DNA of 64,000 bases, taken from positions 124,001-188,000 of the forward strand of contig WOAB01000591.1 in NCBI GenBank assembly GCA_027886185.1, written 5' to 3'. Under the pieces are notes generated by a model. It worked only from the letters and a program-made list of their open reading frames with translations, did no database searches and was not told the DNA's origin. The number at the start of each line of letters is the position of its first letter. Position 1 is the stretch's first letter. Below are positions 45,932-57,889 of the stretch, piece by piece. Source of the stretch: Rheum nobile (lineage: Eukaryota > Streptophyta > Magnoliopsida > Caryophyllales > Polygonaceae). Position numbers and translations under genes: made by a program.

Positions 45932-46700
45932 TGATGTGATCCGAGAAGCCGCACCGCCAAAGAAGAATGAGGTATCAAGTCAATTTCATTTGGCATTGAA
46001 GATGAAGAGTCTTGTCATCAAGACGGTCATGTGAAAAGTCTTGCCATCAAGATAGTCATGTGAAGAGTCATGCTTTTATGGTCATTCATGGCACATATCA
46101 AGAGTCACGCTTTAATGGACTTTCATTCATGGCGTTATACCAAGAGTCACCCACCTTATTTACTCATGTCTTGGGCTCCAAGTTTAGGGTTGACATTTTT
46201 CCTATTTAAAGGCTTGTTTTGCCTCAGTTTTAGATAGACAAGTTGAAGAAAAAACCAAGTTCCCTTGTCTCGTTAAATTTTTGTTTTCATTTGTTTTTTT
46301 CTTCCTTTTATTGGTGGATTCCAACACCGATCTTGTGGTCTTATCAAGATTGTTTTGCTCAAAACCTTGGTGGACCTATCCAACTGTTCGAACAACCCCA
46401 AATGCTAGAGGCACAAGTGGATCTATCTTGTGACTTCAAAATATTCAACCTCGTCAATCCTTGGTGGACATATCCAAGAGTTGTCGGGTTTTTCAATCTC
46501 TTTTGGTGGATTCCTTGAGAGAGTTGATTGTCTATCTTGTTCTAGTTCATCAATAAAATCATTTGTATTTTACTTTGTTATAACTTCGGTTTGGCCTAAG
46601 TACTTCAGAGTTCTTAATTTTGGGAGACTTCATCTAGAAAGGACTTCTTCGTCACCGACGCAAGCGAACAATGATTTGATTCTCAACACCTTGTCTATGA
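45932..46700 (+). repeat. Second LTR after the minimal internal region
   Basis: It starts TGATGTGATCC. It has the same kind of landmarks as 44824-45842 (CTATTTAAAGG TATA-like box near 46201, CTTGTGGTCTTATCAAGA) but low overall similarity. Its 3' end is uncertain; 46700 is approximate. Confidence 0.5.
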
Positions 46701-47018
46701 CAAATTGACCAAATATAAGCACTTCAAAGATCTTTCTCCACCCCCATGCATCTAAAAGAGCAAGTATGTCAAAATATCATCCAAGTTGACATTATGTTTC
46801 AATCTGTAATAACTCATTTATACCTTCACAAGGAAACTAATTATAAATATCCCAAAAAAAACACCAGAAGCTCCTATGGAAACTGTATTTCTCGAGAGAA
46901 CAAGCCTTGAAACAAGGTTTGCACTAACTCTTGTTAGAATGTAGGAGAACCACAATGCTAAGTTTCCCTCTTCTTCTGCCACAAGCTTCTATGATAATAG
47001 AGAGAATAAGGATACAAG
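46701..47018. other. Unassigned sequence
   Basis: AT-rich sequence in which I see no gene, LTR end or repeat. It may be host flank of the solo LTR at 47024. Confidence 0.5.
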
Positions 47019-47023
47019 CAAAT
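47019..47023. repeat. Target site duplication CAAAT, left of solo LTR E1
   Basis: CAAAT is repeated at 51768-51772. Confidence 0.9.
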
Positions 47024-50000
47024 TGTAATACCCCGCATTTTTGTAAGGGTATTTTGAATTTTTCTTATGACCGAATTGCTAGACGGATTTAATTCAGAGA
47101 AGATAGGACTTTCTGTAAAGGGTCTGAGCTCTGTAAAATTTTCCGAGCATTATATAATACAGTTGAAGTGTTTTCGGGGCTAATGTATCGTTAGTGTACA
47201 AATATATTTAACCCGGGTTTAAGGAAATTAACCCAAGTTGAGTTCGGATAAGAAGGGGTGATTTTGGCCTTGACCGCACCCGGCGCCAGGAGCCACCGCA
47301 CCCGCGGCGAGGGCCAATTTCTGGAGTCGGTAGCAGCGTCGGTCACCGCACCCTGCCGCACCCGCGGCGAGCGTTGACGACAAGGGTCGTCGTCTTCGCG
47401 TTGATTTTTCGGAAATTCTATCCTTTTGGCCACTTGCTCCACTTGGCTCTTTGCTTTGTCCCCTTGCCCCCCTTTGAGGTGGCTCGGATTGGGGCTATAA
47501 AAAGGAGGTGAAACCGAAGTGAGCTCGTCTTCTTCTTCTCCCTCCTTTTCTCCTCTGTTTTCCTCTGTTTTCTCCATTAAAATCGAGCTTGTGAGCTTCG
47601 TGTGTGGGAGAGATCGAGTGGTTCTTGAGTTGAGAAGGTGCTCTTGAGTGTTGTGTGAAGCTTTGAGGTGTTGGGAGATCGAACCATAGACAAATCGAAA
47701 GGATACAAATCGGTTTGGGTAAGAAATTCTCCATGGAAGCTGTCGGAGCTTCGCCACTGTCACACCACCGCACCCGCGGCAGGCTCTCACCGCACCCACG
47801 GCGAGCTTGTCCGAGAGGGTGTGTTTTGTGATTTGGCTTTGGGCTTGGTTCGTTTCCTTTGATTTCTTCTTGTATTCTTTTAGGTTCATATATAAGTGTA
47901 TTGTGATACCCTGTATTTTTGTAAGGTTATTTTGGGAATTATGAAATTTTCCCGAGTACCCGTTGCGTACGTCGGATTTAATACAGAGAGTTTGAGACAT
48001 TCTGTAATGTGCTCTATATCTGTAATATTTTTCTCAGTGAAATAATATACAGACAAGGTGCCTTGAATTTTAAATTGTCGTTCGCGTACGATAATTTTTA
48101 TCCCGGTTTATCGTCAAGCTCGTTCAAAGCCGAATGGGCGGGAAAAGGGGGAAACGGCGACCGCCGTGGTTGGGCCCGAGAAGTCAACGTGTCAACTTCT
48201 AGCTGGCCGTGACAGGCCTAGCGACGGCGACCGCCGCATTTACGGCGACCGCCGCGTGCCCGCCGCAGGCAAAATTACGGCGACCGCCGTGATTGTCCAG
48301 TGGGCATTGCCCGCCGGTCGCCGACGTCGTTCGAGGCGCGCCGTTGCGTCGTTTGCCACGTCTGAGGGTTTGCAGATCACTCCTTGGGGTTTGCCTATAA
48401 ATAGACGAGCTTGGGCATGGGTTTTGGGTCATCTACAACCCCGAATCGCTGCCAAAACTCTCCCTCAAAGTGAGTTGTGTTTTCGTCGGTTTTCTTGTGC
48501 TCGCCGGAGGTGTCGTGGTGTGTTTCCAGAGTGCCTTTGTGAAGCTTTTGGTTAGCCTTGGAGGTTAGAAGCCAAAGCAAGTCGAAGGAGGCCGAACCGC
48601 TCGTGTTTTGGGGTGAGTTTTCTCTCGTTTCAGTCGGCCGTGTTCTTCACGGCGACCGCCGCCAAGAACGGCGACCGCCGCCAGTGCCCAGAATGCCTTC
48701 GTGGCTTTGTCTTGGTCGGTTGTCATCGTGGCGTCTTTCCTTTCGTGTTCTTTCGCCGTGTTTAGATTCGTACTGTTTATGTCGGATCTAACTTAGGGTT
48801 CCTTTTATGGGTCGACTCGAAGGTTGTTGTGCTGTCGGAACTATACCGTGTCAAGCCCGGAATCCAGTGACGTCTTTAGACTATTCTGCGGAGTAAGGCA
48901 AGTGGCGGTTCGCTCTTGCTCATTCGTTCCATATTTACATTAATTATCAGTAGTTTATCTGAGTAATTAATTTGGAATGAATATTCTGTTTGTCTGGAAA
49001 CGGTTTTGATAAACTGTTTTGAAAATCATATAATAGGTTGTATATCTGTTAGAACAACGCTATTATTTGTGATCGCCTTTCGGGCCTTTATGTGGATTTA
49101 TCCTGTAAATGTTGTGGTGCTATAACTGTTTAGTTAGCACTGTTAGATAGGAACGTTACTCGGACTCTGTCCAGTCGTTTCTTTATAATCTGGTATCGGG
49201 ATGGCTCGTCCCCATCTGGTACTATTCTATGATCATGATCGGTCTCTTACACATGTGTGTAGAGACATGACACTTAGCTGGTGTCACAAACCTTTCGGTA
49301 TACGTCACTCTCGACGAAACGTATACTAAGATGTGTCGTCCCATTGGTGGGGTACACATGTAAAAGTCTATAACGTGATGTGTGTTTTTGAAACATAAAT
49401 CAGATAAGTGCTACCTTGACGCACATAATTAATACACCTTGGGCGAGTAGTGCAGCTAAGTTCAGTGCAGCTAGGAAAACTCGTCTTGACTTGAATGTAG
49501 TACGTTCTCTTTCCAATCTGGATTCGCTGTAGGCGATGAGGTTGGTTGTGAATCGAAGCATCTCAGTCAGTTTTAAATCATTGTTGTATGATTCTGTAAT
49601 ATTCCAGATTTGCCATTCTTCCTTAAAGACTCATTTCAGTTGGAGTCTTCTTTCGAGTCGATTTCTGTGAAGATTCAGTCTTCCAGAATCTTCTCTTGTG
49701 CATACCTCTTGTTTATTCCAGTAGGAGTATGGTGGTTGACAAGCGTACTCGATTATTATTCGAGGGACGAAGAGTCTAACCTAATACAACTACTTCGAAC
49801 CATTCTGCTTTGTTCCCTTGCTAGTCTATTCATTTAGACTAACCAACCAATATTTTCCCTTGCATGGTTGGCTGGTGTCATCCGTTCGATTCGGCACATC
49901 AGTTAAGAAGTAGCTCAAAAGATTAGAATGACTATGGAGTCGGCGGTGGTTTTTGAATGTTTTAATTATTTCTTTAATCAGGTTATGATCCTTTGGACAA

Positions 50001-51767
50001 TAACTCCGTTTGTAATGTACTTTCTTAGTCTTCCGCTGTGTTTGGTTTAAACTATGTTTTGACCTATTCGGGATTGGGTTGTAATCCCGTAACTCTTGTT
50101 TCCTTGACAATGTTATGTTTTGGAATTTAGTGCTTGATCATTGTGTATCAATTGCATTTCATAAATTGTGTTTAATTGGTAAAGCCTTGGGTGATCTCGG
50201 TAAGGAACACTGGGGTCACTGGCGGTAATACCTTTCCAAAAGGGTTAAGTTTTGGGGGTGTTACATGTATTGAATCTAACTTAGGGTCTTGTTATGGGCC
50301 ATTTCTTAGGGATTTAATATCCAAGATCTGCTCCAGTTTCAGATCCAGGAACTAGACGTTGCTGAGCTTTGTTCGATCTTGTCGGATCCAAGGCAAGTGG
50401 CGGTTCGCTCTTGCTCATCATTCCATACTTTCAATTATTTATCAATCGTTTAGTTGTTAAATAATTTGGGATGATTCTGAATTATGTTGGAAATTGTTTG
50501 ATAACGTTATCTGATTAAAAACTGATATTATACTAGGTTGTATATTCTGCTAGAACCGACGCTAGTATATTGTAGATTTTGTGCAGGTGAAGACCTTAAG
50601 GGACTTTGATGTGTTTTATTGTGTGTGTGTTTAGATTATTAAATCTAGGATGTTTGCCAGGTGGGCATAAATAGATAGTTGTACAGGAAGAGTCGTGATG
50701 GTTCTGTGAGATGTGGTTGTGTGTTTATATGTTTAGTCAGAACGAGTATTCGTAGGGACAATGGATGAGAGGTCCTGTCGTCTCTTTATAATAAATTTGT
50801 AAGTCATTGACTAACTTCTATACTCGAGTGGAGTAAGAAGTGGTGCACTCTACAGGTGTCACAACCCGGTTCGATATGTGTTTCGCGAGTGGCGGGACAT
50901 GTATGTAAAAGCTTGTAACGTGATGTGTGTGTGATGACATTTAATAAGATACGTGCAATGAATAACGCACATAATTAAAATACCTTGACCATAATATCAA
51001 GTGCGGTATGAGTAAGCACTTATTTAAAATGTTTGGCGAGTAGTGCAGCTAGGCGCTAGTGCAGCTAGGAAAAACTCGTCTTAGTTGTAGATCGCTCGTA
51101 TGCGATACTTGTGTGATGTGGTTATGTGTGTTTGTTTAAGTTTCCCAACATTTGTCATATTTTCCTATAAGGCTCATTTCATTTGGAGTCTTCTTTTGGG
51201 ATTGATTGCTGTGAGACTCGATCTCCAGAATCTTCTCTTGTGCATACCTTTTGTTATTCTAGTAGGAGTATGATGATTGACTAGCATACTCGGTTATTAT
51301 TCGAGGGACAATGAGTCTAACCTAATACGACTGCTTCGAACCACTCTGCTTTGTACCCTTGCGTAGTCTTTCATTAGACTGACCAACCGTTATATTCCTT
51401 GTATGGTTGGCTGGTGTCATCCGTCCGATTCGGCACATCAGGTGTGTTGAAGATCCGAGAAGGCTAGAACGACTATGAAGATGAACGGTGTTTTCGACAA
51501 GTTGTTTTGTCGCCTTGTTTAAAAAATTTCCGCTGTGCTATTTTGTATTTTATTAAAGACTTTCGCTGTTGTATTTCTAATTATTGGGTCGTTTTTGGAA
51601 TCGTGTAATTCTGCGACCATGTGGTTTAATAAAAGTTATGATTTTAGTATTATAACTACGTTTAAGACAGTTATGTCATTGGAAAAGCCTGGGGTGACTT
51701 CGGGGTGTACGTCCGGAGTCATCGGCAGTAGCACTTTCAAATAGTGTGAAATTTGGGGGGTGTTACA
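47024..51767 (+). mobile_element. Solo LTR E1 (chromovirus type), containing solo LTR E2
   Basis: It starts TGTAATACCCCGC and ends GGGGGGTGTTACA with CAAAT on both sides. Subtracting E2 and its duplicated bases leaves about 2375 bp. TATAAAAAGG at about 47496 is the likely TATA box. CACCGCACCCGCGGC-type GC-rich units lie around 47270-47370 and 47765-47810. No primer site or coding sequence follows, so this is a solo LTR left by LTR-LTR recombination. Confidence 0.9.
47902..50265 (+). mobile_element. Solo LTR E2 nested in E1
   Basis: It starts TGTGATACCCTG and ends GGGGGTGTTACA (2364 bp), flanked by TGTAT at 47897-47901 and 50266-50270. CCTATAAATAGACG (about 48391-48404) is the TATA box. GGCGACCGCCG units occur around 48225-48290 and 48650-48680. 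It shares blocks with the LTRs of B, C and E1, such as GGCAAGTGGCGGTTCGCTCT and GGTTGGCTGGTGTCATCCG. Confidence 0.92.
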
Positions 51768-51772
51768 CAAAT
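51768..51772. repeat. Target site duplication CAAAT, right of solo LTR E1
   Basis: It matches 47019-47023. Confidence 0.9.
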
Positions 51773-52568
51773 TGTAAGATACTACATACTTTTTTTCATT
51801 TTGATTGCTGGAGAGATGATTTTTACAGAGAAGACAATAAACATGGTTTAAATATCATAGAAAATGAAGAAAGAAATATATTAAGTCATCTTTAGGAAAA
51901 AGGTGCATGCATTCACAATTTCTTCTTAGGTACATGCACTTTACTTCTTTCTTAAAATCAAGGCTAGAGCTTTCGTATTTACATGGTTTAGTGACTAAAT
52001 GTAACACTCCTTGGATGTTATCATTTTGTGATATGTTGCATATCTTATTTTTGTGCCTTTTGTTCTTGCTTTCGTACAGATTAATCCTTAATGGTCGCGT
52101 TTGGGAAAACGTTAAAGGAAAGGCAGATCCAAGAATGAGAAGGGAATGTAATACAAGATGTATTTAGCAGTTCTTTAATTTCTACAAAATTTAGTTCTGA
52201 TTGACGACAACAGGGTGTTGTTATCCAGCATTTTCTTGCAATATTTTTAATATTCAGTGTGCCTCATTATTATATGACTCTTTATATATAGCATACATGG
52301 ATTTGAGGGGAAGGATTGGAGTATATTACATAAGTAGTCGCTTTAACTTTCAATTTTTTGAACTAGAAATGGTGTTTGAATTAAGAACACCGTCTGGTAT
52401 GATGTGTCAAATGGTCTTTACTTTGGGAATGTACGAATTGGTATTCACTTGCTACAAGCCTTTATTGATTTGCCTCGCACCTTCCATATGTAATATCAAT
52501 ATAGCATGTATTTGTGATGACCTTTTCATATTGCATCATGACTTGCATAGATTAGTTTTTCCTTAAAA
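51773..52568. other. Unassigned AT-rich sequence
   Basis: It lies between solo LTR E1 and the copia element. Short open frames only; no recognised domain, RNA gene or repeat. Confidence 0.5.
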
Positions 52569-52573
52569 AATTA
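52569..52573. repeat. Target site duplication AATTA, left of copia element F
   Basis: AATTA is repeated at 60032-60036. Confidence 0.92.
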
Positions 52574-53489
52574 TGTTGAATTCCTTAGGTTTTGATGGTA
52601 ACAAACATTCAACTAATCTGGTAACTAAGTGTTTCAGGAACAAGACAGTTGTCACAGGGAACCATTGCAGTAAAGGATTGCAGAGGGAACAAAGCGTTCT
52701 CCACATGCTTTGTTACCTCTCAAGGAACATCAAAGACGAACAACGTTCAAGCTGCGAATGGAAGGAAGATATCCAGTGTGAAGATTATGGAAATAATCAT
52801 GGAAGATCACGCGGTCAAGGATAAGAGATTTCGGCTGGAAGGATCTCGCCGAAGAGAAGATGTGGAAAGAGAAATCCGAATGTTTTATCTTAGGAAATCT
52901 TTCCTAAGATAAGATATTTGGAGAGAGAAGATTATTATCTTCAGCCGATTATATTATCTTTGGAATTATTTCCTTAGATAATGTAAGCAGTTAAGATATT
53001 ATTCTTCCAAACAATTTTAGATCTTCTTGTTACCAAGTTTAGAAAGATTTTATCTTGTTACGATTAGGGTTTAGTCGTGTTGTATTTAATAGGAGTGTGG
53101 ATTCATTTCTATGTACGACGAGAGACGACGACGAACTGAGAGAGATTGACTGAGAAGAAAATAGAGTGAAGTTATTTGTGAGTCTTTGAGGGTTGAGTTC
53201 GGATTCATCGTTGTAGAAGTGATTCAAACTTAGGTGGGTATTCTAGGGTTTAGAGTCCATGCTACAAGTGTAATCGAACAAGAAATCAATAAGACAATTA
53301 GACACTTTAAAATCCTCTCAAGCGAGAAGCTTGAAGGTAGTGGTTTTTCTTTGATTAGCTAGTTGGCTAATTAGGGTTTCCACTATACATCGTGAGTTCG
53401 TCTCTTATCTTTCTTGCTATATTATTCCGTTGCACCTTATGTGGGAACAAAGTCTTTGTTCCCTCAGACGTAACTCTAATGATCCAACA
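52574..53489 (+). repeat. 5' LTR of copia element F (916 bp)
   Basis: TGTTGAATTCC...GATCCAACA. It contains a hairpin-like TCTTAGGAAATCTTTCCTAAGA at about 52889-52910. It matches 59116-60031 base for base in length. Confidence 0.95.
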
Positions 53490-53491
53490 AT

Positions 53492-53504
53492 TGATATCAG
53501 AGCC
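53492..53504 (+). other. Primer binding site of copia element F (mutated)
   Basis: TGATATCAGAGCC starts two bases after the LTR. It is the initiator-Met site TGGTATCAGAGC with one G-to-A change. Confidence 0.88.
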
Positions 53505-53545
53505 TGGTGCTCTAGATTGTTTTCGTTGTAGACTTTGCAGGAAAG

Positions 53546-54480
53546 ATGTCGTCAAGCAATGCCATTGGAGATTCATTCTGGAAGCCTCCGATTCTGAAGG
53601 CTGGAGAATATGATTGGTGGGTAGAGCAAATCGAGTCCCATATATGTTCCCTCGACGGACAAATATGGAGAATCATTGAAGTTGGCCCTATAGCTATTCC
53701 GAATGACAAAGATGCTACGAAGCCAAAGCCAAGGGTTGACTACACTGATGAAGACTGGAAGAAACTGGAGAAGAACAGCAGAGCCAAGAAGATCCTCCAC
53801 ATGGCTCTGCTTCCCTCAGATCTCAAGAAGATTATTGGCTACAAGACTGCCAATGAGATCTGGGATGCTCTAAAACGTCTTCATCATGGAAATGAAGATG
53901 CTAAGAAGAACAGGATTCTTTCCTTGATGAAGGAGTACGATCAAATCTCTCAGGGAAAGGATGAACACATTTAAGAATTCTATTCCAGGTTCCAGGGGAT
54001 CGTTGGTCAACTAGAGTTCCTTGATGAAGAAATGTCAGACTGGAAGCTTACTCATCATTTCATCCAAGGCCTCAACTCTCAGTGGGATGCAATTGCTCTC
54101 GCTCTCTACTCCCAGAAGGATGTCAAGACTCTCACTATGGAAGAGGTGGTTGCCAAGCTGGAAAGCAACGCCTCTGTCTACAATCACAAGATGAACAAGA
54201 AAGGAGAGGAGAAGGCTAAAAGCATTGCCTTAAAGGTGGAACATGCCTTTGATTTATCTCAAGTCGAAGATGAAGATGAGGACGGTGATGAAGATGTATC
54301 TCTCATCACTAGAGCTATGAAGAAGATATGGTCTCAAAATAAAGGCACATCGAGTTCCTCCAAAGGGAACAGAGACATACAGGATGTCATTTGTTACCAG
54401 TGTCAGAACAAAGGACATTTTGCCAAAAACTGCTTCAAGAGGAAGGCAGGTATTCCTCAAGCCCATGAAGGGGGGCAAGC
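53546..54480 (+). pseudogene. Copia gag (element F)
   Basis: It starts MSSSNAIGDSFWKPPI. The UBN2-type gag core has WWVEQIESHICSLDG, AKKILHMALLPSDLKKI, NEIWDALKRLHHG and ISQGKDEHI. TAA at 53972 interrupts it and the same frame resumes. The CCHC knuckle CYQCQNKGHFAKNC lies at about 54394-54435. An acidic stretch (VEDEDEDGDEDV) precedes it. The gag protein would form the particle and bind RNA. Confidence 0.9.
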
Positions 54481-55960
54481 AATGATCGCTACATGGGGTG
54501 ACTCTAACTCAGATGGTGAAGAATCATCTCATTCAAGGGGCATCTGTTTGATGAGAATTGAAGGCTCCAATAAATCAGAAGGCTGTCTTCAAGGAACTGA
54601 GGCTGAAGCAAGGAAAGGTTCCTGGTACTTCGATAGTGCTTGCTCAAGTCACATGACAGGGGACAGAGGTTGGTTCACATCACTTCAACAAACCTCCGGA
54701 GGCTCAATAACCTTCGGAAACAAGAGCAAGGGAGAAGTTTGTGGTATCGGTAAGGTAAGGCTCTCTAAACATATTACTGTGAATAATGTGACAATTGTGA
54801 ACAATCTCAAATTTGATCTCTTTAGTGTGGCTCAACTATGTCAAAACAAGAAAAATAGGGTAGTCTTTACTACTGATGATTGTTACGTTGAGTGTATAAG
54901 TATAGGGAAGGTCTTACTCAAAGGTATTTGCGACAACAACGTATATAAGTTTGATCCTGCTTTCATCCCTGAGAGGGAACTATGTCTGTCGTCCATTGTT
55001 GGGACAACAGATCTATGACATCAACGGTTCGGACATGCAAGCCTTCAACTCCTATCCAAACTTCATAGACAAGAACTGGTGAACGGTCTTCCTAATATCG
55101 AAGCAATGAGAAATGGAGTTTGTGATGCTTGCACCAAAGGCAAACATGTCAGGTCTTCCTTCGAGACAAAGAAGGAGGTAAGTACCACTCATCCACTGGA
55201 ACTAATCCACATGGATCTTTGTGGGCCGATGCGCACAAGGAGCCGTGGAGGGAATGCCTATGTCTTTGTTATTGTGGATGACTATTCCAAGTACACATGG
55301 ACCCTCTTTCTGTCATCAAAGGATGAAGTGTTCGCTGAATTTGATTCCTGGCTCAAGTCGGTTGAAAGAAGCACAGGACAATCTCTGGGGTCTATCCGCA
55401 CTGATCATGGGACAGAATTTGAGAACTCTCAGTATCTATCCCTCTGCAGGAACAAAGGTATCAATCACAACTTCTCAGCACCAAGAACTCCGCAGCAAAA
55501 CGGTGTTGTGGAAAGGAAGAACAGAACTCTAGAAGACATGACGCATACCCTCCTCATCTCAAGTGATCTTCCTATGAGTTTATGGGCCGAAGCCTTGAAC
55601 GCTGCTTGCTATGTTCTGAACAGAGCAACCATTCGTCCTCTCTTGAACAAGACATCCTATGAACTTCTAAGGGGAAGAAAGCCTAATGTGTCTCATTTGC
55701 GCACGTTTGGTTGCAAGTGCTTCGTCCACAACAATGGGAAGGATTCTCTTGGCAAGTTTGATCCCAGAAGTGATGAAGGGACCTTTGTAGGATATTCTCT
55801 TCACAGCAAGGCCTATAAAGTGTTCAACAAGAGAACTAGAAAGGTAGAGGAAAGCATTCATGTAGTTTTCGATGAATCTGTTATGGCTGGTAATAATGTG
55901 CAGGAACAATCAGCAAGTGTTCACTCAAACACTGGTTCATCTGGAGATGATTGCTTTTAG
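54481..55960 (+). pseudogene. Copia protease and integrase (element F)
   Basis: The protease active site is SWYFDSACSSHMTGD (about 54619-54663). The integrase zinc finger begins HQRFGHA at 55019 and ends CDACTKGKHVRSSF. The catalytic core has HMDLCGPMRTRSRGG, IRTDHGTEFEN and PQQNGVVERKNRTLEDM (D-D-E). TGA at 55016 replaces the usual Trp before HQRFGHA, a G-to-A change, and TAG at 55958 ends the integrase tail. All parts share one frame. Confidence 0.92.
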
Positions 55961-57889
55961 CTTGTGGAAAACAGTATTGGTGATGGGGACCAGTCTGATC
56001 AAGACACTCAAGATGATCCATCAACAACAAATGAAGGTGCTCAATCATTTGAATCTTCTCCGGTTCCTCAGGGGGAACAGTGCCCTAGTCCTGACTCAGT
56101 GGAATCCTCTGAGGAAAGCCTAGCTATTGAAGAAAACAATGAAAGGGGTCATGATACTATAGAAAATGGTGGTGAAAGCTCTACTACTGGTAATGATGAT
56201 TCCGAGGAGTTTGACATCAATAATCTACAAACCAGAAACTACCAACAGAAGTGGGCTCATCCCGTCCATCAAATCTTCACAGACTATAGAAAGGGAACTC
56301 CTCACAGCACTCGCTCTTCTTTACATATTTTTTGTGCTTTCAATGCTTTTCTCTCTCTGCAAGAACCTAAAACTGTGGGAGAAGCATTGAAGGATCCCGA
56401 TTGGATTAACGCCATGCAAGAAGAACTTCATCAGTTCGAAAGAAACAAGGTTTGGCGGTTGGTTCCTCGACCAAGGAACAAGACCGTGATAGGAACAAAG
56501 TGGGTATTCAGAAACAAGCTTGTTGATCAAGGTCAGGTCACAAGGAACAAAGCAAGACTGGTGGTGAAATGGTACAACCAGCAGAAAGGAATCAACTATA
56601 ACGAGACATTTGCTCCGGTTGCCAGGTTAGAAGCCATAAGATTATTAATTGCCTACTCTTATTTCCACGGCTTCAAACTGCAACAAATGGACGTCAAAAC
56701 CGCCTTCTTAAATGGAGTTCTCAAGGAGGAAGTCTATGTGGAGCAAACACCTGGTTTTGAGGACGCTTCCCAACCTGATCATGTCTATGTTCTTGACAAA
56801 GCATTGTACGGACTTAAACAAGCTCCGAGGGCCTGGTATGAAAGGCTCTCACAGTTCCTTCTGGCTCATGGATATGTTCGTGGAAAGGTCGACAAGACTT
56901 TGTTCCTTCTGAAGGAGGGAAAACACATTCTGGTTGTACAAGTCTACGTGGATGATATCTTATTCGGCTCCACAGATGATAGACTGGTTCAAAAATTCTC
57001 AAAGCTGATAGCCAGTGAGTTCGAGATGAGCATGGTTGGGGAACTCAAGTTCTTCTTGGATCTTCAAGTCTCTCAGGGAGATGAGGGAACCAAAGTGCAC
57101 CAACAGATGTACCTCAGAGAGTGTGTCAAGAAGTTTGGAATGTCTTATGCAAAACCCTTTACAACTCCCATCTCTCCAAACAATCCAATGGGAAAAGACG
57201 AACATGAGCAAGGAGTTGATCCATCTCTCTATCGAGGAATCATAGGTTTGCTTCTCTATCTCACTACTAGTAGACCTGACATTATGTATAGTGTGTGTCT
57301 ATGTGCTCGCTTTCAGGCTGATCCCAAAGAAACACATCTCAAAGCAGTGAAGAGGATTCTGAGATACTTGAAGGGAACAGATGATTTATGTCTGTGGTAC
57401 CCAAGGGGTGGGAACTTCAACCTAGTCGGATACACTGATGCTGACTTCGCAGGGAACAAAGTGGACAGAAAATCCACATCTGGAATGGCTCAGTTCCTCG
57501 GGCCGTGCTTAGTTTCCTGGGGGTCAAAGAAGCAGAATTCAGTCGCCCTATCCACTGTAGAAGCTGAATACATTGTCGCCGCCGCTTGTTGCACTCAACT
57601 TCTATGGCTCAAGCAACAACTCAGCGACTATGGTATTCTTCTTGATTCTATTCCCATTCTCTATGATAACACTAGTGCAATAAATATCTCTAAGAATCAT
57701 ATGCATCACTCACGTACCAAGCACATCGAGATAAGACATCACTTCTTACGTGATTGTGTGGAGAAAGGGTTGGTGTCCATGGACTTTTGTGGGACCAAGG
57801 ATCAGATCGCCGACATTTTCACCAAGGCACTAAACAGGGAACCCTTCGAACAGTTCCGTATGGAACTAGGTATGATCTCTCTAAACTGA
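55961..57889 (+). pseudogene. Copia reverse transcriptase and RNase H (element F)
   Basis: This is a 640-residue open stretch. After an acidic Ser-rich linker it has VIGTKWVFRNKLVDQG, KARLVVKWYNQQKGI (G of the usual KGY changed to W), FAPVARLEAIRLLIAY, QMDVKTAFLNGVLKEEVYV, ALYGLKQAPRAWYERL and the catalytic YVDDILFGS (about 56945-56971). RNase H shows YTDADFAGNKVDRKSTSG, SVALSTVEAEYI, YDNTSAINISKN and HIEIRHHFLRDCVEKG. The final catalytic residues look present. It ends at TGA 57887. Confidence 0.93.

Noticed and set aside
47191..48000. 269-codon minus-strand open frame in solo LTR E1
   Set aside because: It crosses the E1/E2 boundary and the target duplication, so it cannot be an ancestral gene.
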